A DNA stretch of 64,000 nucleotides, taken from positions 1 through 64,000 of the forward strand of contig JACCGJ010016162.1 of assembly GCA_013407085.1 (NCBI GenBank), given 5' to 3'. Below, piece after piece: positions 47,914 to 57,202 of this stretch. The translations under genes and the position numbers were made by a program. Positions within the stretch are counted from its first letter, which is position 1. Every line of letters starts with the position of its first letter. The DNA comes from Atriophallophorus winterbourni (lineage: Eukaryota > Platyhelminthes > Trematoda > Plagiorchiida > Microphallidae). The notes beneath the pieces were generated by a model that had not been told where the DNA came from, did not search any database, and saw nothing but the letters and a program-made list of their open reading frames with translations.

Positions 47914-50434
47914 GTTTAATAGTTTAATAGTTCAATAGTTTATTACGGTATAAGAACCTAAGAGCTTGTAAAAACCACAGAATAGATTGAGCGGTGGGTC
48001 GAAAAAGCAGAGAAAAAATGTTTGAGTTTCCAAGGCCTTATAGAGGCCCACATTCGCGTTTTGCCTGCACCATCAATGGATTTTTGTGACATTTGGACGG
48101 GACGGGCGTCACCTCAAGACACAGATACCTACCACATCCTTCGGAACAGAGTTATTCGAAACTGCGGTTGTTTGGACTTCCGATACTGGAATCTGGCAGA
48201 GTTAGCGGGTTTGTAACGAAAATGCAAGTGGCACAGAAAGAGAACTTACCGTGCTCACGAGCTAGTGAGTTAGGAAAAATACGGTAGGGGTTTTAAAAAA
48301 TGAAAATAGTGTTCACTGGGTACTTGTGTCTTGGGAGTGGGAGAATTCATGGAGGTGAGAATAGAGGAGACCTTTGAATGAACCGAAAGAAGCAGCCTCA
48401 AAAAGCGTGCCTGGGAGAGTGTTACACTAACTGCAAACTCTCAGGGAGAAAAAGCCGTGTCAATATTCATGCCGGCTCTGTTGGTTTTAGCTCATGTCCT
48501 CGGAAGTTAGTGCTTGGAGGGAAAACGAATAGTGAGTTGCATGGATGGGTGGGGTCAGTCAAAATCCATTGGGTAAGTAACATGTCACCGCGGAGAAGAC
48601 GGTAGGTAACGGAGAATATATCTAAACCGCATAACCTTCCTCTTAAGACAGGCTGTGCATACCATGGACAATCTTTTTCGCACATCGCTGGGCCTTTTCG
48701 AGAAGGGACATAACTTTTCATAGGCAAGGCTGCCAATCCTGTGCAGCGTATTCCAAGTGTGGGCGGATGTAGACATTCAGCTGTGTCCGGAAGAGAAACC
48801 GGTCATACCTGCCGGAAGCGCGGCGAAGTAAGCCAATGTTGCGATTGGCTGCAGCTGAGGCTCGTTCGCATTGCGTGATGTAACCAAAATCGTGCGGGAT
48901 GATGATACAGAGATCCTTATATTGTCGAACCCTCTGAATTACTGCTGTACCCAAACTGTAAACGACTGGATCAGAATGTCGGATGGGGTGAACGCTACAC
49001 TTGGAGGTGTTAAATGGGAGATGAATTCTTAAAGACCAGCTGTGTAAGCGATCTAAGCCACCTTGTAGGGCATGTGAATCCGTTGGCGATTTTAGTGAGC
49101 GCCAGATTTTGAGATCGTCCGCCAAATTGGAGGAACGGCGATTCAATGTTCTGGCCAATGTCATTGATGAAAATGATGAAGAGTCGGGGACCAAGAACGG
49201 AGCCTTATGGCAGACCGCACTTGATTGGGAAGCGGGCTGAATGGCAATCACTCATTAGAACACAGAGGGAGCGGTCACGAAGAAAGTACTTCATTCAGGA
49301 CATTAAGGATGACCCAACGCCGCAAGAGGCAAGTTTGAGTAACAGATACACGTGGTCGACGTGGTCGAATGCCTCGGAAAAATCCAAAAATATTGCATCG
49401 ACACCAATGACTTAGTCAACGAATTTTGTCCAGTCATCCCGTGCAAGAAGCAAGTTGGAAGTGCACGAACGGCTGGCGCGAAAGCCGTGGTATTGTGTGA
49501 TTAATAGTCGATTAGTTTTAAGATGTGAGACAAGGTGGTCAGAGATTATGCTATCTACGTCTTTAGAAAAGACTGGCAAAGGCACTATAGGGCGATAATT
49601 TGCGGGATCCGACCGGATACCACCATTAATGATAGACGTGAGAACACCTTCATTCCAAGCTTGGGGGACTGTAGCGAAGCCCATACAACGTTGAAAATAC
49701 GTGGCAAGTATATTAGATATGTGCAATGCGGCTACTTTCAGGATATTAGGGTGGATGCCGTCGAGTCCTGGTGAAGAGTATTGCCGTAGACATGAAATCT
49801 TCTTGCGGACCGCATCAGGGGTAAACGTTATTTCCGGCATTTCCTATTCGTCATGTGAGGGACAAGAAAAATGGTAGGAGTTTTCAGGATAAATAGGGTT
49901 GGAAATTGGGGTGTAGTGTTCAGACAACATGTTTGCAGCTTCCGATGCGGTCGATGTGAGACCGTTTACGCTGCATAGGTAGGGAAACCCAAGTTTAACT
50001 ACTTGTCTCTGATTCACAAATTAGAACAAACTTCTTGGGTTGTCCAAAAACGTGTTACAGATGTGCATTTCATACTGACATTTGTCTTGGCAGCTGAGAT
50101 ATTTGCAACGATTTCCCAATGACCTATAAATATCCCAGTCATTTTGATTTCGTCCTGTGTTGTAACACCGCCATGCTAAGTTTCGTTGTGCTATTGCATT
50201 GCGTGTTGTGCTGCGAAGGAATAATCTGGGTTTTTTAACGGATGGGCTTTTCGTGACTCGTAAGAGGTAGCAGCGCGTGCCACTGAGTTAAAATCAGGGT
50301 CCATGCAAAATCGATCTGGTCAAATAGTAATAAATCACATGAATTAGCTGCGACGAATTGGTGAAACAGACCTAGACCTAGGCTTTTAGGACGAGTTTCG
50401 TTGAAGTAATCCATGAAACAGACAACGGTGAATG

Positions 50435-50908
50435 TCAAGACAACATGATCGCTGTGGCCCAAAGGAGGGTTATTAACTCTTCGTTGGTGATGATGAGATC
50501 CAGAACGGATGGTGTATTTGTGCCCCGAAACCGAGTAGCTTCGTGAACCTGATTGTTTAATGGATGGGTTGCAAATATTTCGGACAACGCGGTGGCAAAT
50601 GTGTGAAAGGCATGTTCACCATAATAGTCGCAACATTTAAAGTCTACCATTATCAGTATGTGGTAGAATGTTTTACTTAAAGCACGTCGAAGTGATGACA
50701 GAAGGGAGGAATCGAACAATAGCGTATTACTGAGAGATCTAAAAACAAATGATATCAGGAGAAGACTGTCTTGCTTTAGTGAGATTTGGAACCAAAGAAC
50801 ATCAGAGTCACCTAACGCAGGGTCAGATAATGGTTCAGAGCGAAGCGATTCCTGATGATAAAACAGCACTCCACCTCCTCTAGTACAGTCAGGGCGAATT
50901 AATGACAT
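50435..50908 (-). pseudogene. LINE endonuclease, C-terminal part
   Basis: Contains RPDCTRGGGVLFYHQES, FVFRSLSNT, HILIMVDFKCCDYYG (decayed GDFN site), TRFRGTNTPSVLDLIITNEE and, in the next frame (50462-50235), MGHSDHVVLTFTV. A TAA lies between the upstream ETW block and this frame. Confidence 0.75.
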
Positions 50909-51143
50909 ATTTTGAAGGGTGAGTTCCGCATCTTACACTATGCTTGATAACCACGTCTCGTTAATGTCTACTAGGTACCGTGAGTACAGGGAATTGCGGT
51001 AACGGAGTTCCGGAAGTTTTCTCATGAAACCAGCAGCATTTGTGTAACAGCATGAATGGCTGCGCGATTGCAGGGTATGAGGTGTGGTGAAGGGGTGTGC
51101 AGTTATTCTACTGGTCTCACTGAAATCGGCAACGCGGATTTTT

Positions 51144-51853
51144 TTAAGCGTTCGTTTGAAGTACGTTAGCAGACTGATTTCTTCTGGGTGCGACCGATGA
51201 TTGCGGACGAGGTCTTGGTTTGTCAACTGCGGAGCGAAGACGGACCTCTGTAGTTGCAAAGCGTTTTTTATCATGCCACAAACGCAAAGCATCATTAACT
51301 ATATCTTCTGATTGGAAGGTAATTTTCAGGGTATTGCTCTTGCAGCAGGAGGACGTAGGAAGGTGTCTCACGGCAGTCGTCAATGTTCCGTGAATTTTGC
51401 TGAGTTCTTGGATGTAGCAACACTGAGAACAGTCGTCTAAAGTGCTTTTAGCTAAATCATAACTTCCAAGTTCAGGCACATCGTGGACAAAAATGCTGCG
51501 TTTATCGTTTGAAGATTTCTAATCGAAGATATCTTGCTTTTGCATCTGCATCTGAGGCCAAGAAACGTCAGGTAAATACGAACATACAAATTTATATTTC
51601 GAGGAAGGTGGGACAAGAGCAAGACCTCCTCAACCTTCTCATTGGAGTCAAGAGTGATTCGGAGTAGACGTGGCGCGTCCACGTGAGGCGAGTTTGAGTG
51701 TATGGAAAGACGTACTAAAGAAACCGGGTTTACATCAAGTTTCAGTTTTTCACAGAGAGCTCGCCATTGTTGCACATAATCTTGTCTGCGTTCTTGAAAG
51801 CATGGAGATACACTTTCCGGCACATTTGTACATATAATGGTCAGGGATTGCAT
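51144..51853 (-). pseudogene. LINE ORF1-like region (RRM-like)
   Basis: The frame at 51853-51452 has SLTIICTNVPES, CEKLKLDVNPVSLVRLSIHS and APRLLRITLDSNEKVEEVLL. A shifted frame at 51479-51144 continues with LTTAVRHLPTS and NTLKITFQSEDIVNDALRLW. Both halves align with ORF1 of the 37-41 kb element, which supports a shared two-part nucleic-acid-binding protein. Confidence 0.7.
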
Positions 51854-52140
51854 GTTCTTGTGATTGGACTTTGGAACCGCAGGCAGTTTCCCAGCGTTGT
51901 TTGGTTATGGCTTCACGTGTGAGGCAGTGTGTGATTTTGTTGATCGGTTCACACTTAGCAATACCAGATTATCCTCAGGACTTGTGCAAGCAGGTGGAGA
52001 GTCTGTTTCCAGTTGAGACTCGAGGCGTAGCAGTTTGGAGAATATAGCACCACAAGGGGCCGGAAATGATGATATGGACGTGTTAGCTGTTGCATCCGCG
52101 TAAGTAGTTTTCTGAGGGGGTCCTTAGCTGGTTTCAAGTT

Positions 52141-52850
52141 CGTTGATTCGTCGTGAACAAATAATTTACGCTTTTTCTACAGCGTTTATCGCCATTTTCC
52201 CCTTCGGTGCCGTGCTCTACAAGCAACGCAGAAGAAAAATATCTTTCATTTTTCACTGTGTCAAAGAATCGCAGAACGACTAAGAAGTATTTTTGCATCG
52301 CAGGTGCTGCAAAGTATCCCAGCTATCCCGCTGGATGGAAGGATAGTCATCATTAACATCCTGGGTACATTTTGCGAATTTATTCCATTTAATCATCGTA
52401 TCAACGCGGCCCATTATGTTTGAGAAATATTGTAATTGGTTGCACTGATAAAACACAATTATTTCGCAGCGTAACCACAATCTGAACGGAAGATGAATCG
52501 AATGAGTTGCACAATAAAACTTTATCTGCAATCCTTCGAGGTAAATTTGTATCGCGCGCCAAGGTCGATCACGGAGAGGGGCTTGATTGATTTCCAAATC
52601 GAGGAGACTTTTAGATGTAGTTACAGCTTCCCTGTAAGACATTCGGTTCACACGATTAAGGGCTGTGTTTTAAAATAACATCTTCGCTTGCTGCCATGCA
52701 CGCGATTTGAAAAAAACATTAACTTTTCTTTAAATAGTTTAAAGCCCGTCTCTGCAGTCAATATGCGTCTTTCCGTAACCGAATCAGAGTTTTCAACTCC
52801 TGCTTAATCACTTCAGACTTTTACTCTGCATAGATTATAGATAGATAGAT
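52141..52850. other. No gene seen; GATA microsatellite at the end
   Basis: A 123-codon minus frame (52651-52280) has no recognised domain. A short GATA repeat lies at about 52838-52853. Confidence 0.45.
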
Positions 52851-52855
52851 AGATC

Positions 52856-53165
52856 TCAAGCCTAATCCAAGTGAAGTACCACACAGTAATAGACCGCACG
52901 TGGGCCAAGATACTATCAGTTTATTCAGGCATAGACAGATGTATGTATGCATGAAAACACAAGCTTAATCCAGGCAAAGTGCCGCACAGACATACACTGC
53001 ACGTGGGTTAAGATACTGCTAGGTTGCAAAGGCCTAGACAGTCAGGAGAAAGAAAATAGTAATGGTAATAAGACAAGCGGGTTTCAGCATGCAGCTGGCC
53101 ACCAGTGGCAAATCAATTTAATACGATGTAAGCCATACAGTTCAGAAGTATTGCATATCCATACA
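52856..53165 (+). repeat. Repeat family A: truncated copy followed by a full copy
   Basis: Two successive starts are visible: CAAGCCTAATCCAAGTGAAG (52858) and CAAGCTTAATCCAGGCAAAG (52961). Only the second continues through GGGTTAAGATACTGCTAGG, GGCCTAGACAG, AATAGTAATGGTAATAAGAC, TTTCAGCATGCAGCTGGCC and the decayed hairpin. It ends close to a short AT stretch (ACATATATAT). Confidence 0.75.
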
Positions 53166-53338
53166 TATATATCAAATTCCGGTTAATTTTTTTGAAGTCA
53201 GATTTTATTAATAAGCAGTATATAACTTTCGAAAAGCGGGATAGAAGCACATGACCGGTTTCGCGTTTATTGCCGCTAATCGGGTATGCGTATCCATAAC
53301 CTGGCATTCGAACTCCACAAAGCCAGTCGTGTATGGTA

Positions 53339-53525
53339 TGGCATGAAAGCACAAGCCTGATCCAGACAAAGTGCCGTACAGTCAGAGACTGCACGTGAGC
53401 GAAGATACGGTCAGGTTGCCCAGGCCTAGACAGATATGAGAAAAGAAATAGAGAATAGAAAGGGTAGTCAGACTCTAGGGTGTTTCAGCATGCAGCTCAC
53501 TACCGGTTGTGTGCTTCCGTCCTGC
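53339..53525 (+). repeat. Repeat family A copy
   Basis: GCATGAAAGCACAAGCCTGA, TCCAGACAAAGTGCCG, GACTGCACGTGAGCGAAGAT, GCCCAGGCCTAGACAGATAT and TTTCAGCATGCAGCTCACTA follow in family order. The copy stops after the ACCGG block, so its hairpin end is missing. Confidence 0.75.
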
Positions 53526-53879
53526 ATTTTTAAACGTCATATACTACTTATTAATAGAATCTGACTTCCAACAAAAAATAACCATCGTGCTGTCAGTGTA
53601 ATATTTCAAAAATACTCCAAACCGTTACCGTTGCTGCATTGCACCGATTATAGGACTTAGATTAGTCCCCACATGAAGCTAAATTTCAAGTTGCAAATGA
53701 GGATTTATTCCCAAGTTCGCAAATGCTTGTTAATTTATCATTATTATTTAATTGTGTCAACTTGCATTTGTGCAGTTACTCAATTACTCACTATGTTGTT
53801 CTAGTTTGGGCTGTAATAGCTCCTATCAGAAAGCTGAACCCTTTATTATAGCTTGAATAGAGTAATGACAGTGTTGGTT

Positions 53880-56800
53880 CCCAAGTTTGAGAGTAAAAAG
53901 CTTCGATATTTGTGTCTTGGCTGAAGATATGAATGCCAGACTGGGTCGCTTAAATACATCTTAATCACAAATAGGTGCTATTTTTGGTCTTGAGGGCCAA
54001 CACACAATTAACGATGAACGCTTCATACAATTCTGTGCATAATCTCGATTATTCATTAGCAGTACTTCTTTTCGCCATAAACGATGCCAACGTTTCACAG
54101 GTTGCTCGCCGCATGAGTCCAACCTTTGGCCCAAAACGACCACATTCTCATAATTGCTCGCTCGATAGGTTGCATCGAGGACTGCCACTCCTTTTGGAAT
54201 ACTTGTATAGATTCCGATGATGCTATTGTGCGATGTAGGTTCTCGTTAATGTTCTCCTGTACGAAGCCTTCGAATTTGAAGCGCACTGTGGTCGAAAAAT
54301 TCTATCAACCTTCAGTTCAAGAAATTTATAAAACCACCTTAAGCAACTCATTCCCAGTTGCTCTGTTTACAACTTTCGATGAAAGATGGAACAAGATAGC
54401 GGGGATTATGCGGGTTGTCGCAATATCAGCCTGTGGGACTACACAATCATCCCCAAAATCCCATTGGATTTCACAGCGCTCTATAGAGAGTCTTCACCAG
54501 CGCCGCAAAATACCTCATGGTCTTGGACACAAATCAGAGCGTACACGCGTAAGGATTGAACTTAGACAGAGATGAAGACTAGACAGAGAAAAGTGGTGGC
54601 TAAATAAGGTCGAACAAATGGAAATTGAAAATTATGCTGATAACGTGCGAAAACTCCTCCAACTTATTCGATCGACAGGAACTACTCTCATCACTAATAA
54701 GAATCGCCCTTCTCACGCTGGGCCGAACTTTTTGAAGAACTATTCAGCTGGCCGCCTGCAACAAAATCATTTTCTCATTTGAAGCAGTGTGATCCTTGGT
54801 CTGTTAGCGTAGATCCCCCTAATGATTTAGAAATTGAAGCATGTATCGAATCGATGAAACGATTCAAAGCTGCTGGCCCCGATGACATACCGCCTGTTCT
54901 GTTCAAAGGTGGCCAAGTCCTAATCAACACATTAAGCCATCTCCTCCGTGAAGTGTGGTTGTCAGAATCCGTACCTCAGAGAGGGGGCGAATCGGTTATC
55001 ATACCTATATTTAAAAAGATGTGCGAAGCTCCTGCTCTAATCACCATGGGATAAGTCTCACTCCCATCATTACGAGATTATTAGCGTCCATATGTCTTCG
55101 TAGATTAACACCGCATAGGGAATCACAGATCAGAGAGCAGCAAGCTGGCTTCCGGCCTGACAGAAGCTGTGTCGGCCACATTTTTACTCTTCGACAGATC
55201 TTATAAGTGCCGCACACTTATCGAGAGCCGATGATAGCCAAATTTTTAGACTTCAAAGGAGCATTTGATTCAGTCAATTGAAATTTTCCGTTTAACATCT
55301 TGCTGTGCAAAGGCGTTCCACGAAAGTATGTAAACATACTGCGTGCACGTTTTGCTCATACATCCGGATGCGTTAGGGTTTACAACGACCTTTCACCAAA
55401 ATTCCCCACAACAAGTGGCGTCCGACAAGGATGTCCAATATTGTAATTGACGCTATCATGAAACTATGCAGCAAAGGGCCTAAGCTTCCGAAGTTCACAT
55501 AATGCCGGGTGACAAGCATCTCGACTTGGACTATACTTATGATATAGTTCTGCTTTTCGACTCGTACACAGATGCACAGGCGATACTGAACAAGTTATCT
55601 AGTAATGTGCCCGCATTTGGAATGCGGTTTGCGCCCTCTAAGTGCAGTGTAAGGCATCGACTTATCAAACAGCACTATTACTCGACGATCAGGCGCTTGA
55701 AATTATGGATCGTTTTACGTTTCTCCGTAGTTGTATCAATAATTCTGCATCGTTAGATGACGAGGTCTTTCTACGCATTTCTAAAGCGCCGTAGCATTCC
55801 GCAATTTAGGTCACCTCTGGCGTCAAAAATTTATTTATTATTATATTTGCACAATCTGATACAGATATAGTGCCGTTCAACATAAACAATGAGATGTACA
55901 AAGCGAGAAGGGGGGTACAAAGCGTTGTCATCGGCATCGTTGAACGTAGGCATGATACTACCCGGTTGCCTACACCGAAGTAGGGGAGATTTCGTTTAGG
56001 GGGTCCCACCCCGAGCCTTTACCTACAAGGCAGTGGAGCGAGAGAGGTTCGCACCTATCGGTGGCCGGTGACCGACGAAGCGGTTCATACGCCCTTTTCT
56101 GGGAATTTCCAGTTCGGAGCCCGATAACCCCGTTGATAGGTTGGTGACTTCAGTTTTTGCCTGTGCACCATACAATGTCCTTGGATAGGACAAGGGGCAG
56201 TGACTTTTGGAGCGGCGAGTCACATCCGCCGCGTCGTGATGTCATCATTGGATTTTTGTGGCTTTTTATAGGGAGAACGCTTGCCAGGCGAAAACCCACC
56301 ACACCCTCAGACACCACCGCCGAATCTTTCGCTGAGCTCGGAGAACCGAGCCCACCCAGCTGGCACCACGTGGAGGTATTTCGGCAAGCCAGCCAAAAAG
56401 CACTGTCTCTGCTACTCAAAGATAGAGTCTACAAAGCGACAGTTCGTGTTATGTTACTGTATGGGTGCGAAACTTGGATCTTACGTAAAGAGCACATTCG
56501 GCGTCTCCAAGTATTTGACGATCGATGTCTCCGCAACATTCTAGGAGTTAGCAGTTACACTCGAACACGCAATGATTATCTCTTAAATAAGTTCTTAGGT
56601 ATGTAATGTTGATATGGAGAAACAGATTAACCTGCATAGGTTACGCTGGTTGGGTCAGGTTTTATGGATGCCGTACCACCGACTTCCGAAACGGATTCTT
56701 TTTGTGACCCCACATCCCGATTGTCGTAAATCTCATGGTGGCCAAACCGTCACGTGGCATAGACAGCTAAAAACCCTCACTAGTAACCTTTCCACACTGT

Positions 56801-56880
56801 CATAAATCGCACAGGCTAAGGAAGTATTTGGGTTAATTAAGCAGTCGCGAAAATAGCACGCGAACGTGGATGCTGAGAGC
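53880..56880 (+). mobile_element. RTE-like LINE: endonuclease, linker, RT and C-terminus, with a nested insertion
   Basis: In shifting frames: LAEDMNARLGRL (endonuclease GDFNAR-like site), FGLEGQHTINDERFIQFCAH, IGCIEDCHSFWNTCIDSDDA, a linker with DREKWWLNKVEQMEIENYAD, then RT with SMKRFKAAGPDDIPPVLFKG, QQAGFRPDRSCVGHIFTLRQ, AKFLDFKGAFDSVN (motif A), TTSGVRQGCPIL (motif B), LDYTYDIVLLFDS (motif C; YADD is now YTYD) and FGMRFAPSKC. The C-terminal region has [37 protein letters not shown] and INLHRLRWLGQVLWMPYHR. GVRQGC rather than GVPQGS points to an RTE-type lineage. Stops and frameshifts are frequent; it is dead. A 564-bp element interrupts it at 55830-56393. Confidence 0.85.
55830..56393 (-). 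mobile_element. 564-bp non-autonomous insertion with target-site duplication
   Basis: The host LINE reads HLWRQK up to 55829 and resumes with [17 protein letters not shown] at 56391. CAAAAA occurs on both sides (55824-55829 and 56394-56399), as expected for a target-site duplication. On the minus strand the insert starts GC-rich, has a CTATAAAAAGCC at about 56260-56271 and ends in AATAATAAATAAA at the left border. It has no recognisable protein and no clear tRNA A/B boxes. The structure suggests a retroposed sequence mobilised by a LINE. Confidence 0.7.
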
Positions 56881-57082
56881 AAAACTGTAAATATCCTTGA
56901 ATCGAGTGCGGGATCATGAACAAGAATATTGGATTTCTCAAACTAGTGTGTAGGTTACATGATATTGCAAATAATCGATATATTAAATTAAAAACTGGTG
57001 CATCATAGGTGGATTAGGCTGGTTGAACGTTTCGATCACTAGAAATTTTACTGTTGCTGTTTTTATTGCAGTATTCTTAAGA
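56881..57082. other. Upstream region of ZNF330
   Basis: TTTTTATTGCAG ends at 57071, 11 bp before the ZNF330 ATG. It looks like a 3' splice site and could serve a 5' UTR intron or trans-splicing of a spliced leader, which is known in flatworms. No core promoter could be recognised. Confidence 0.4.
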
Positions 57083-57202
57083 ATGCCAAATAAAAAATCT
57101 GGACAGAGGAAAAAAGCTGAAAAGTGTAAAGAAAGACAAAAACAGATCCGAACGCGTCGTTTATTTTTGGATTTAAATGAACATCCTGCAAACGAAATGA
57201 TG
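57083..57202 (+). CDS. ZNF330: ZNF330 exon 1: basic N-terminus
   Basis: 40 codons from ATG to the donor ATG|GTATGT. An upstream in-frame extension exists in the raw reading, but the MPNKKSG start matches the family start. Confidence 0.93.

Larger units (their letters stand above)
47914..52140 (-). mobile_element. Second long CR1-like LINE with octamer-type tail
   Basis: On the minus strand the order is ORF1-like region (51853-51150), endonuclease (about 51100-50430), linker (50460-50000), RT (49840-48720), C-terminal block and 3' UTR. It ends at 47945-47914 in three to four units near AACTATTA. ORF1 has SLTIICTNVPES and APRLLRITL, as in the 37-kb element. The endonuclease keeps ETW, but GDFN is now VDFK. 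RT shows SPGLDGIHPNILKVAA, SDPANYRPIVPLPVF, YHGFRASRSCTSNLL, LADDLKIWRS (motif C, F to L) and VYIRPHLEYAAQDWQP. Many frameshifts and stops make it a pseudogene. It is older than the 37-kb element. No PHD finger was found at its 5' end. Confidence 0.85.
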
